Below, piece after piece: positions 1-7,679 of a stretch of 38,352 nucleotides of DNA. The notes under the pieces were generated by a model that was not told the origin of the DNA, searched no databases, and saw only the letters and a list, made by a program, of their open reading frames with translations. The stretch's first letter is position 1. Every line of letters begins with the position of its first letter. The stretch lies in contig NZ_QGDL01000024.1 of assembly GCF_003149245.1 (NCBI RefSeq), forward strand, positions 1 through 38,352. The letters run 5' to 3'. The DNA comes from Faecalicatena orotica. GTDB taxonomy: Bacteria > Bacillota > Clostridia > Lachnospirales > Lachnospiraceae. The position numbers were made by a program, and so were the translations under genes.

Positions 1-2
1 GT

Positions 3-107
3 ATCGTAGAGATTGCTATGAAGACAGGATTTAGTTCCGGGAGTTATTTTGGCAAAATATTTCGCAGACATATGAATTGTACTCCGAAAGAGTACAGGAA
101 AAATTGA
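3..107 (+). CDS. AraC-type transcription regulator, C-terminal fragment (5' end outside window)
   Basis: The first bases read in frame as 34 residues and a stop. They contain the second half of an AraC/XylS helix-turn-helix: an IAMKTGFSSGSYFGKIFRR stretch followed by a CTPKEYRKN ending, the usual GF.s.syFsr.Fkk..g.tP.eyR signature. The rest of the protein lies before base 1, so its sensor part is unknown; it may be a stand-alone regulator or a YesN-type response regulator. The stop codon overlaps the -35 box of the helicase promoter that follows. Confidence 0.8.
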   Translation: MVEIAMKTGFSSGSYFGKIFRRHMNCTPKEYRKN

Positions 108-132
108 CATCCTGCACAAAATCTGTTATGAT
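104..132 (+). promoter_or_regulatory. Sigma-A type promoter of the DEAD-box helicase gene
   Basis: TTGACA at 104-109 and TATGAT at 127-132 are separated by exactly 17 bases. The expected start of transcription is near 139. The -35 box overlaps the stop codon of the upstream AraC-type gene. The transcript would run straight into the hairpin at 152-181. Confidence 0.75.
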
Positions 133-151
133 AGCAGTTGAGACTAATGAG

Positions 152-189
152 TATCCTTTACTTGATGTCAGGTAAAGGGTATTTTTTTT
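152..189 (+). terminator. Rho-independent terminator or attenuator in the helicase leader
   Basis: A 10-bp stem (152-161 with 172-181, one G-U pair) is followed by eight consecutive T at 182-189. It lies after the predicted helicase transcription start and before the ATG at 217. It can therefore end read-through from the AraC-type gene and also act as a leader attenuator for the helicase mRNA. Confidence 0.7.
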
Positions 190-216
190 GAGTAAATTTT
201 TGATTAAAGGAGTTTT

Positions 217-1800
217 ATGGAAGAAACAAGATTTGAAGAATTGGGACTTTGTCCCGAAATTATGAAAGCAATTAAGAATATGGGTTTTGAGGAGGCTTCC
301 CCGATTCAGGCGAAAGCAATTCCTGTTATGAGAACTGGAAAGGATATTATCGGTCAGGCACAGACAGGAACCGGAAAGACAGCAGCTTTCGGCATCCCGC
401 TTCTGGAGAAGATCGATCCTAAGAATAAAAAGCTTCAGGCAGTTGTACTCTGCCCGACCAGAGAACTCGCTATCCAGGTGGCGGAGGAGATCCGTAATCT
501 GGCAAAATATATGCATGCGATTAAAGTACTTCCTATCTATGGAGGACAGGAGATCGTAAAACAGATCCGTTCCCTTAAGAGCGGTACACAGCTGATCATT
601 GGAACACCGGGACGTGTGATGGACCACATGCGCCGCAAGACGATCAAGATGGAAGATGTTCATACAGTCGTACTGGATGAAGCGGATGAAATGCTGAATA
701 TGGGATTCCGTGAGGACATCGAGACGATTCTGGAAGGGGTTCCAGAGGACCGTCAGACAGTGTTATTCTCAGCAACAATGCCGCAGGCAATTCTGGATAT
801 TACAAAGAAATTCCAGAAGGACGCCCAGCTTGTAAAAGTAACAAAGAAAGAACTTACTGTACCGAATATCGAACAATATTATTATGAAGTAAGACCGAAA
901 AATAAAGAAGAAGTGCTTGCAAGACTGTTGGATATCTATACACCAAAGCTGTCCGTAGTATTCTGTAACACAAAGAGACAGGTAGACCTTCTTGTAAACG
1001 GACTGCTCGGAAGAGGCTACTTTGCGGCCGGACTTCATGGTGATTTGAAACAGGCACAGCGTGACAGGGTTATGCAGGGATTCCGTTCCGGGAAAACTGA
1101 CATCCTCGTTGCAACAGATGTGGCTGCCAGAGGAATTGATGTGGATGAAGTGGAAGCAGTATTTAACTATGACCTTCCACAGGACGACGAGTATTATGTG
1201 CACCGTATCGGAAGAACCGGAAGAGCCGGACGTGAAGGCCGCTCCTTCTCATTTGTTTCCGGAAAAGAAGTATATAAGCTGAAAGAGATCCAGCGTTACT
1301 GCAAGACGAAGATCTATGCACAAAAAGTTCCGTCACTGAACGATGTGGCAACGACTAAGATGGATAACATTCTTTCAGAGATAGACAGTGTTATAGAAAC
1401 GGAAGACCTGACAAAATACCTTCAGGCAATCGAGAATAAGGTAAACGAATCCGACTATACAGCAATGGATATGGCAGCGGCGTTCCTGAAGATGAGTTCT
1501 GGTCAGAATGAAGTAAACCAGGAAGAAATGGACTTTGGCGATACAGGTGCTGAAGAAGCAGGAATGGTCAGACTCTTTATCAATATAGGAAAGAAAAACA
1601 AGGCAAAACCGGGAGATATTGTGGGCGCACTCGCAGGCGAGAGCGGAATTCCGGGAAAAGTGATCGGATCAATTGATATGTTTGATAAGTATACTTTCGT
1701 AGAAGTGCCGAGAGAGTATGCAAGGGATGTATTAAACGCAATGAATAACGCGAAGATCAAAGGAAAATCAGTGGCTGTCGAACCGGCAAACCAGAAATAA
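217..1800 (+). CDS. DEAD-box ATP-dependent RNA helicase with DbpA-type RNA-binding domain
   Basis: ATP-driven RNA helicase, 527 residues, expected to unwind structured RNA in ribosome assembly, mRNA decay or cold adaptation. Seen directly: Q motif near residues 6-36, Walker A AQTGTGKT (48-55), PTRELA (80-85), DEAD (154-157), SAT (185-187), and an HRIGRTGRAG motif VI near 331-340. Residues about 448-525 match the DbpA/CsdA C-terminal RNA-binding domain (VRLFINIGKKNKAKPGDIVG start), which in this family directs the enzyme to specific RNA, often 23S rRNA. The start is set by AAAGGAG just upstream of the ATG. It is monocistronic, with its own promoter, a leader hairpin and a terminator after the stop. 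The family is certain; CshA, DbpA and DeaD subtypes cannot be separated by eye. Confidence 0.95.
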   Translation: MEETRFEELGLCPEIMKAIKNMGFEEASPIQAKAIPVMRTGKDIIGQAQTGTGKTAAFGIPLLEKIDPKNKKLQAVVLCPTRELAIQVAEEIRNLAKYMHAIKVLPIYGGQEIVKQIRSLKSGTQLIIGTPGRVMDHMRRKTIKMEDVHTVVLDEADEMLNMGFREDIETILEGVPEDRQTVLFSATMPQAILDITKKFQKDAQLVKVTKKELTVPNIEQYYYEVRPKNKEEVLARLLDIYTPKLSVVFCNTKRQVDLLVNGLLGRGYFAAGLHGDLKQAQRDRVMQGFRSGKTDILVATDVAARGIDVDEVEAVFNYDLPQDDEYYVHRIGRTGRAGREGRSFSFVSGKEVYKLKEIQRYCKTKIYAQKVPSLNDVATTKMDNILSEIDSVIETEDLTKYLQAIENKVNESDYTAMDMAAAFLKMSSGQNEVNQEEMDFGDTGAEEAGMVRLFINIGKKNKAKPGDIVGALAGESGIPGKVIGSIDMFDKYTFVEVPREYARDVLNAMNNAKIKGKSVAVEPANQK

Positions 1801-1859
1801 ATCAGGCACCATGTTTAGAGAACGACATGATCATATAAGAATGGGTGTATCCGATGGAG

Positions 1860-1906
1860 CTGTCGCATCAATGATTAAAAAATCATAGATGCGGCAGTAT
1901 CTTTTT
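1860..1906 (+). terminator. Terminator after the helicase gene
   Basis: A 10-bp stem (1860-1869 with 1888-1897, one G-U pair) continues into an inner A/T stem and is followed by TATCTTTTT. It lies between the convergent helicase and DUF6483 genes. Confidence 0.7.
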
Positions 1907-1940
1907 ACCATTTAATTGAGCATCATTGCGTAAATATCTG

Positions 1941-2327
1941 TTATTCAAAATAGTTTAAGTTGACGATATCTAAAATCCCTAATTGTGATGCGATATACTG
2001 TAGACCTGATTGAATTCTTTCACGGCTAAAACTATTTGCTAATAGAAATTCATCGGTCTGCTCGTTTAGATAGGCATAAAATAAAAGAGCTTTTTCTAAA
2101 GCCCGGCTTTCGTTGTTACCAACGCTCTGACATATCTTTTTTTCCACTTCATTGATTTTTCCGATATTAACCTGCCCCTGTAAGGAATTGAGCATTTTCT
2201 TATCTTCGTTTTTTAAAGTCTGTGACGTGATGTCTAGCGGGAATTCAGTATCTTTGTTAAAGACCAACCTACTAATTGTTCGGATAATATCCCTGTTCAT
2301 ACGCATTATATAGTCTTGCTCATACAT
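1941..2327 (-). CDS. DUF6483-like small protein of unknown function
   Basis: 128-residue, mostly helical, charged soluble protein. The MYEQDYIMR start and following ISRLVFN segment resemble the Firmicutes DUF6483 family, whose role is unknown. A longer reading with ten extra residues exists, but AAAGGAGA sits about nine bases upstream of the chosen ATG (2327), so the shorter start is preferred. There are no membrane segments, signal peptide or catalytic motif. The C-terminal half (ALEKALLFYAYLNEQTDEFLL...) looks like a helical TPR-like bundle. It is transcribed alone, divergently from the AAA-ATPase gene. The family name is from memory of its N-terminus and is only moderately sure. Confidence 0.65.
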   Translation of the reverse strand: MYEQDYIMRMNRDIIRTISRLVFNKDTEFPLDITSQTLKNEDKKMLNSLQGQVNIGKINEVEKKICQSVGNNESRALEKALLFYAYLNEQTDEFLLANSFSRERIQSGLQYIASQLGILDIVNLNYFE

Positions 2328-2438
2328 TTGTCCATTTCTCCTTTTAGATCCATACAAATTTCCTTTTTACTTATTAATTATATATTACTGAAAAATGTAT
2401 GAAGACTCAACAGTAACAAAATCATTTATTACTGGTCC

Positions 2439-2467
2439 TTGCCCTTTCTGATAGTCAAAGATATAAT
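2439..2467 (+). promoter_or_regulatory. Promoter of the AAA-ATPase/nuclease-like gene
   Basis: TTGCCC (2439-2444), a 17-base spacer and a consensus TATAAT (2462-2467), 45 bases before the ATG at 2512. The 11-base direct repeat TTTATTACTGG occurs at 2425-2435, just before the -35, and again at 2487-2497, just before the ribosome binding site. Confidence 0.55.
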
Positions 2468-2511
2468 ATCTATATTAAGTATAAACTTTATTACTGGAAA
2501 GGAAGTGGACT

Positions 2512-4086
2512 ATGGGAGTGTATTTGAATCCGGAACCAAAACGATTTGCGGAAAGTATCGCCTCAGAAATATTTGTGGATAAGAGCCGTATGATATCATA
2601 TACCAATTCAGTCATTGATACAGAACAGAAATATATCTGTGTCAGCCGCCCAAGACGCTTTGGAAAATCTATGGCGGTAGGTATGTTGTCTGCATATTAT
2701 GGAAATGGTGAGACGCGGGACCTGTTTAAGGGACTCAATATTTCAAATGATCCGTCCTTTGATAAGTATCGTAACAGATATCAGGTTATTTCTGTAAACA
2801 TGCAGGAGTTTTTGAGCAGAAGCAAAAATGTCGAGGACATGATAACACTTTTACAAAGAAAACTCACATGGGAATTAACAGGCAGCTTTTCAGGTATCAA
2901 TTATTTTGACAAATCAGATTTAATCGAAGTGATGAATGATATTTATGCGTCAGTGGGCTCTACTTTTATTATATTGATTGACGAATGGGATTGTATTTTC
3001 AGGGAGTACAAGGATGATAAACGTGGGCAGAAACTGTATTTGGATTTTCTGAGATTCTGGCTGAAAGATAAGTCATATGTTTCACTTGCTTATATGACAG
3101 GGATTCTTCCTATAAAAAAATATGGTTCACATTCGGCACTTAATATGTTTACTGAATTTTCTATGACCAACCCCAAGGGTCTGGCGGAGTTTGTAGGTTT
3201 TACAAAAGATGAAGTACAGAATTTGTGTGAATGTTATGATATGGATTTCACGGAGATGAGGACATGGTATGATGGTTATGCCTTTCAGTCAGGACTATCA
3301 GTGTATAGTCCCAAATCCGTGGTAGAAGCCTTAAGATGGCGGACCTTTGACACATACTGGAATCAGACAGAGACATATGAAGCATTGAAAGTCTATATCC
3401 AGATGAACTTTAATGGGTTGAAGGATGCGGTGGTCCAAATGCTGGCTGGCGGAAGAATAAAAATTAATACAGCAAAGTTTTCAAATGATATGACGACATT
3501 CTCAAGCAGAGATGACGTATTAACTTTATTGGTCCATTTAGGATATCTGGCATATGATGGTGCTGCAGAATCTGTATTTATTCCAAATAAAGAAGTTAGT
3601 ATGGAATATATTAATGCAATTGAGGACATTCACTGGGACGAGGTGATTCATGCAGTGAGAGATTCTGAACAGTTGTTGGAGGCACTCTGGCGTAAGGATG
3701 ATCAGGCAGTGGCCACGGGGATAGACTCTGTGCATGAAAGTACATCTATATTGCAGTATAATAATGAAAATGCTCTTAGTTATACAATCGGACTTGCTTT
3801 TTATACAGCCCGTGAATATTATATGATCGTTCGGGAATTACCGGCGGGAAAGGGATATGCGGATATCTGTTTTATTCCAAGATCCAGTTATGCAGATAAA
3901 CCGGCCGTGGTAATTGAATTGAAATGGGATAAGACCACAGAAGGTGCTATCAGACAGATTAAAGAGAAAAAATATACGGATGCCTTTGGATCATATACAG
4001 GAAAAATATTACTTGCAGGTATTAACTATAATAAAAAAACAAAGAAGCATGAATGTAAGATCGAAGAATATTATAAAGAATATTAA
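2512..4086 (+). CDS. AAA-ATPase-like protein with C-terminal PD-(D/E)XK nuclease fold
   Basis: 524 residues of the widespread AAA-ATPase_like (PF09820) plus PDDEXK_9 (PF08011) architecture. Seen directly: the family's Walker A variant RPRRFGKS (46-53), a Walker B-like ILIDEWD (154-160), and near the C-terminus a restriction-endonuclease-like core with D451, E469, K471 in IELKWD and Q482 in RQIKEKKY. The fold predicts ATP-dependent nucleic acid handling. Members are often present in many copies in gut anaerobes and are suspected mobile or defence-related, but the function is not established. It is monocistronic, with its own promoter and a very strong terminator. All nuclease core residues are present, so it is not obviously decayed. 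Confidence 0.88.
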   Translation: MGVYLNPEPKRFAESIASEIFVDKSRMISYTNSVIDTEQKYICVSRPRRFGKSMAVGMLSAYYGNGETRDLFKGLNISNDPSFDKYRNRYQVISVNMQEFLSRSKNVEDMITLLQRKLTWELTGSFSGINYFDKSDLIEVMNDIYASVGSTFIILIDEWDCIFREYKDDKRGQKLYLDFLRFWLKDKSYVSLAYMTGILPIKKYGSHSALNMFTEFSMTNPKGLAEFVGFTKDEVQNLCECYDMDFTEMRTWYDGYAFQSGLSVYSPKSVVEALRWRTFDTYWNQTETYEALKVYIQMNFNGLKDAVVQMLAGGRIKINTAKFSNDMTTFSSRDDVLTLLVHLGYLAYDGAAESVFIPNKEVSMEYINAIEDIHWDEVIHAVRDSEQLLEALWRKDDQAVATGIDSVHESTSILQYNNENALSYTIGLAFYTAREYYMIVRELPAGKGYADICFIPRSSYADKPAVVIELKWDKTTEGAIRQIKEKKYTDAFGSYTGKILLAGINYNKKTKKHECKIEEYYKEY

Positions 4087-4087
4087 G

Positions 4088-4137
4088 AAATACGCGGCTG
4101 TCAAACATAAATTTAAATGAGACAGCCGCGTATTTTT
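4088..4137 (+). terminator. Strong terminator between convergent genes
   Basis: A perfect 15-bp stem (4088-4102 with 4121-4135) has an 18-base loop and runs into five T at 133-137 of that kilobase. The A-rich other flank may let it also serve the minus-strand carbamate kinase gene. Confidence 0.85.
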
Positions 4138-4178
4138 GTTTTGCAGAATAATTATACTAAAGAAAAACCTGTTTGAAA

Positions 4179-5111
4179 TCACCCTTTGATGACTGTTCCG
4201 GCCTTCCCCTTCAGTCCTTCTTTCATCTTATCGAAAGATGTGATCAGTGCGCTGCGCCCATCTGCTTTTTCGATGAATTCAACGGCAGCGCGGAATTTTG
4301 GATACATGTTGTAGATCCCGAAGTGTCCCTCTTCCATGTATGTTTTTGCCTGTTGGAGGCTGATCTCACCGAGCTTCTCTTCATTCGGCTGCCCAAGGTT
4401 GATGCATACCTGTTCAACACTTGTCAGGATGATGAGTTCATCCGCATTGACACCCTCGGCAAGCTTTCCCGCTGTTAAGTCTTTTTCGATTACTGCACTT
4501 GCACCTTTTAAGTGGTTGTCCTGCTCCAGTACAGGAATACCGCCGCCTCCGCATGCGATAACGACCTGATCGGCATCCAGCAGTGCTTTGACTGCGTCCA
4601 GTTCGACGATCTTGACCGGATTTGGTGCGGATACGACACGCCGGAATCCCTTTCCGGGTTCCTCCACCACATAATTTCCTTTTTTCCGTTCCTCATTTGC
4701 CTCCTCGGCTGTCATATAACGTCCGAGGACCTTCGTCGGTGTATAGAATGCTTCATCATAAGGATCTACAATAACCTGAGTCAGAACAGTGCTGACTGTA
4801 CGGTAAATACCGCGGTTGAGCAGTTCCTCCCGGATTCCGTTCTGGAGGTCATATCCGATGTAACCCTGGCTCATGGCAGAGCAGACAGACATGGGAGCTG
4901 CAGTATAATCATCATGTGCCTTTCCAAACTCGTTCATGGCCGTATGAATCATGCCGACCTGCGGCGCGTTGCTGTGCGTAATGACAACCTGATAACCTTC
5001 TTCAATTAAATCTGCGATTGATTTTGCTGTATTTTTTACGGCTACCTTCTGTTCCGGGAGAGTGGTTCCCAAAGCACGGTGTCCTAATGCGACTACTACT
5101 CTTTTCTTCAT
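4179..5111 (-). CDS. arcC: Carbamate kinase
   Basis: 310 residues, the normal length. Cytoplasmic enzyme that makes ATP and carbamate from carbamoyl phosphate and ADP, the last step of arginine deiminase or purine/agmatine fermentation. The N-terminus (KKRVVVALGHRALG) and the IACGGGGIPV segment form the amino-acid-kinase phosphate-binding sites; ADELIILTSVEQVCINLG and the C-terminal GHFGIYNMYPK are typical of carbamate kinases. The usual start motif ALGGNA reads ALGHRA here, so one Gly-Asn pair is replaced. No arcA or arcB is adjacent, so it is a solitary copy with its own promoter. Confident on family; the pathway is inferred. Confidence 0.93.
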   Translation of the reverse strand: MKKRVVVALGHRALGTTLPEQKVAVKNTAKSIADLIEEGYQVVITHSNAPQVGMIHTAMNEFGKAHDDYTAAPMSVCSAMSQGYIGYDLQNGIREELLNRGIYRTVSTVLTQVIVDPYDEAFYTPTKVLGRYMTAEEANEERKKGNYVVEEPGKGFRRVVSAPNPVKIVELDAVKALLDADQVVIACGGGGIPVLEQDNHLKGASAVIEKDLTAGKLAEGVNADELIILTSVEQVCINLGQPNEEKLGEISLQQAKTYMEEGHFGIYNMYPKFRAAVEFIEKADGRSALITSFDKMKEGLKGKAGTVIKG

Positions 5112-5164
5112 AAATTAAGTCCCTCTGTTTCTTATTAGATTTGTTACCTTCAAGTATATAGTGA

Positions 5165-5193
5165 ATTATATTATTTTTCTGATAAAAAAGCAA
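5165..5193 (-). promoter_or_regulatory. Promoter of the carbamate kinase gene
   Basis: On the minus strand, TTGCTT (5188-5193) and TATAAT (5165-5170) are separated by 17 bases. The position is about 55 bases before the start codon. Confidence 0.6.
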
Positions 5194-5203
5194 CGATTAA
5201 CGG

Positions 5204-5755
5204 CTAAAGTTCGACTACGCGGTAACGATGCCCGGTATATTTCAGAAATTTCTTCAGGATGTCATCCGTCTTAATCTTCAGGCTGGAGGTGTTGATGCAG
5301 GGATGGCAGCCTATATATTCCTGATTCAGGAGTTCCTTATCCACCAGCAGGTCTACATACCAGTCTTTATCATTCATTAATCCCAGCACACTGACAGACC
5401 CGGGAGTAATATCCAGATATTTTTCCATAAATTCCGGTTCTGCAAAAGAAAGGCGTGAGATTCCCAGTTGACTTGAGAGATCCTTCGTATAGAACTTCTT
5501 TTCTCCTGGCATCAGAAGCAGAAAGAAGGTGGTCTTCTGACGGTTGCGCAGAAAAAGATTCTTGCACGGCATGATTCCCAGTTCCTTTTCGATCGCCTGG
5601 CAGGCCTCGATTGTCGGCGCAACATCGTGGTCCACTCCTTCGTACGGAATGCCCAGTTTGTCCAGTGCATCGTAGACCCGTATCTCTTTTTCGAGCCGGC
5701 CCGTACAATCAGGTTTTGAGGTAAAATGATCCTTGCTTACAAATATTTCATCCAT
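5204..5755 (-). CDS. ProX/YbaK-type aminoacyl-tRNA deacylase
   Basis: 183 residues. Family of free-standing editing domains that hydrolyse mischarged tRNA, such as Ala-tRNA-Pro. The core runs from about residue 25 (EIRVYDALDKLGIPYE) through DHDVAPTIEACQAIEK and CKNLFLRNRQK, the conserved lysine-containing motif, to SVLGLMNDKDWYVDLLVD and GCHPCINTSSLKI, which closes the pocket with the GxHP motif. These are the landmarks of the prolyl-tRNA synthetase-associated domain (PrdX/ProXp). About 20 extra N-terminal residues precede it. It has its own promoter and is not clearly linked to its neighbours. Exact tRNA specificity cannot be read from the sequence. Confidence 0.9.
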   Translation of the reverse strand: MDEIFVSKDHFTSKPDCTGRLEKEIRVYDALDKLGIPYEGVDHDVAPTIEACQAIEKELGIMPCKNLFLRNRQKTTFFLLLMPGEKKFYTKDLSSQLGISRLSFAEPEFMEKYLDITPGSVSVLGLMNDKDWYVDLLVDKELLNQEYIGCHPCINTSSLKIKTDDILKKFLKYTGHRYRVVEL

Positions 5756-5775
5756 AATAAAATCCTTTCTGTCTC

Positions 5776-5805
5776 ATTGTATCTTTTTTAAAATATATTA
5801 TTCAA
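5776..5805 (-). promoter_or_regulatory. Possible promoter of the tRNA deacylase gene
   Basis: On the minus strand, TTGAAT (5800-5805), an 18-base spacer and TACAAT (5776-5781), about 20 bases before the start codon. Both boxes depart from consensus, so this is tentative. Confidence 0.45.
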
Positions 5806-5816
5806 ACAAACATGTT

Positions 5817-7439
5817 CTACACTTTTGTAAAAAATAGTCCCGGCGCCATGAGCTCACTCATTAATTCGGGATGTGTGAGTGCATAGAGAAAATCTGTGGC
5901 AAATAAAAGGCACAGCAGTAGACATATCGAAAACTTCAGGTAGTCAGGAAGCCTTTGGAAGAGCTCATCCCATCGTGGTGCCAGATAGTACAAAAAAGCG
6001 CATCCAAGCATTGCAAAGAAAATAGCACCGCCAAGGAATGTTTTTCCATTCAAGTTCAGGAAATAACCGGTGTAATCCGCAGATGCGATATCATATTCAT
6101 ATTCCATCAGCCAGTTCATGAGATATTCGATCAGGGAGTAAACTGCCATCATAGCGATAAATGCAGGAATCGGCTTATGGGCAAATTTCTGAATAAATAT
6201 CAATAGGATAAGTCCACAGACACCATAAAGAGGTATCCAGGGGCCTGTCAGGTAACTACGGTTCAGGAAGACCCCGTCACGAATGATATGTATAAAGCTT
6301 TCCAGAACCCATCCAAAGACAGAGAATGCAAAAAACAAAAACACACAGGATAAAAATCCATATTTTTTATTCTCGTGTCTGGGCGGCCTCACGGCACGTG
6401 CAGGCGGCTGGATAGAATATAGAAAGACAGGATACTGCTCGGGTTCAAAGTATGAAATCTTCGTATAAGGCCCCTCTGAATCATCATAGAGGGCCTTGCT
6501 GATTAAAAGTTCATCCTCTGACGGAACCTGTTCCAGAAGCCTGTCATTGAACGCCTCATATCCGGGAGCGCGGGACAGAACATAATTACGCCTAAGCTCC
6601 ATATAAAGCTCGGCGTCTGTTCCTGTCTTATACGGATTTACAAACAAAAAGTCCAGCACCCCAAGAGTCAGGGGTGCAAGGATATTCCATCCAAGGAAAG
6701 AAAAATGCAATTTAAACATCTTCCACTTATTCCCCCGCATCAGTTGTTTGGAAAGCTGGAAAGCATCCTTACGTTCAATTGCCGGGTTCTCAGCGAGGAT
6801 AAACGGAATCATGCTATATTCAAAGTATTTAATAATCCCTCCGGCAATTGTGAGGTTCCACAGAGTCTGGAAAAAAGAACGGCAGAACATGACCCAGACC
6901 GGATTATAGATATATCTCAATTTGTATAGGAAAAAAATCTTACTGATCCTCGTCCGGTGATAATTGCGGGCCTCCAGAAAAAATCTCCGCTCTCCTACCA
7001 GAATTGGATTTGCAATTAAAAACTGGTAAAAAAAAGCCAGAAATGCTCCTGTGATCAGGAAAGCAGAAGAAAGGTGAAAGTCATGGGTCAAAATATCATT
7101 AGCGGCCCTCAGAGCAGAGAAAAAAATAGACTTCCCGCTCGTATAAGTATCAATAATAATTTCGGCAGCCCTGGTCAAAGGAGAATCCATGATGGAGGCA
7201 GAGTCATCTGTTATTTGTTCCACTGTATCGGCAATTAAGACAGAATTAGAAGTGCCGGCGGCAACATCAGAGTGCTCCGGCACTGTATGCGTGGCAGGCT
7301 CATACTGGTTCACAAATATAGTAGAAGAAGTATAAGCAGTCGTAAGCATAGCCGTCAGAAAACATACAGCAACCATACGCCAGTAATTAAATTTCAAAGA
7401 TTCTCTCGTTCTTATCTTTAGTGCTTTTCTCTTCCACAT
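5817..7439 (-). CDS. DUF975-CmpB fusion integral membrane protein
   Basis: 540-residue membrane protein that joins two families usually found separately. The first ~250 residues look like DUF975: an ALKIRTRESLKFNYWRM start, several hydrophobic segments and the RRFFLEAR and AFQLSKQLMRGNKWKMFKLHFSF type linkers. From about residue 350 the sequence matches the putative ABC-transporter permease family CmpB (PF06541), with FGWVLESFIHIIRDGVFLNRSYLTGPWIPLYG split here over FGWVLESF and LTGPWIPLYG and followed by four more hydrophobic segments. An acidic hydrophilic stretch separates the halves. Neither family has an established function. The start follows GGAGGG. It is a single gene with its own promoter. 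Confidence 0.85.
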   Translation of the reverse strand: MWKRKALKIRTRESLKFNYWRMVAVCFLTAMLTTAYTSSTIFVNQYEPATHTVPEHSDVAAGTSNSVLIADTVEQITDDSASIMDSPLTRAAEIIIDTYTSGKSIFFSALRAANDILTHDFHLSSAFLITGAFLAFFYQFLIANPILVGERRFFLEARNYHRTRISKIFFLYKLRYIYNPVWVMFCRSFFQTLWNLTIAGGIIKYFEYSMIPFILAENPAIERKDAFQLSKQLMRGNKWKMFKLHFSFLGWNILAPLTLGVLDFLFVNPYKTGTDAELYMELRRNYVLSRAPGYEAFNDRLLEQVPSEDELLISKALYDDSEGPYTKISYFEPEQYPVFLYSIQPPARAVRPPRHENKKYGFLSCVFLFFAFSVFGWVLESFIHIIRDGVFLNRSYLTGPWIPLYGVCGLILLIFIQKFAHKPIPAFIAMMAVYSLIEYLMNWLMEYEYDIASADYTGYFLNLNGKTFLGGAIFFAMLGCAFLYYLAPRWDELFQRLPDYLKFSICLLLCLLFATDFLYALTHPELMSELMAPGLFFTKV

Positions 7440-7474
7440 AAGGGAGCCCTCCGCAGAAAACAGGTTATTACTCT

Positions 7475-7503
7475 ATTATAGTAAAGAACACAAAATTAAG
7501 CAA
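7475..7503 (-). promoter_or_regulatory. Promoter of the DUF975-CmpB gene
   Basis: On the minus strand, TTGCTT (7498-7503), a 17-base spacer and consensus TATAAT (7475-7480). The hexamers are the same as those before the carbamate kinase gene. Confidence 0.6.
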
Positions 7504-7514
7504 TGAAGAATTTA

Positions 7515-7565
7515 GGGGGGAGGGCGAAGGGAGGACGCTTGCGGCATCCCGCCCCCTCTCCCCCC
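7515..7565. repeat. GC-rich inverted repeat between divergent genes
   Basis: GGGGGGAG (7515-7522) pairs with CTCCCCCC (7558-7565), with more pairing inside. No T tract follows on either strand, so it is not a standard terminator. It lies upstream of both the minus-strand DUF975 promoter and the sugar ABC operon. Confidence 0.6.
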
Positions 7566-7679
7566 AAGACGCGTACCTCATTCCCCAGTTTGAATTTACA
7601 TATTTCAATTTAGATTTTCCATGTTTATTTTGCCCGGGTTCCGTTACTATTTGTTTAAACGAAGGAGGGAGGAAACAGC

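Noticed and set aside
7590-7616. Promoter of the CUT2 operon (TTGAAT and TAGATT)
   Set aside because: The spacer is only 15 bases and both boxes are weak; no confident promoter could be chosen in this gap.
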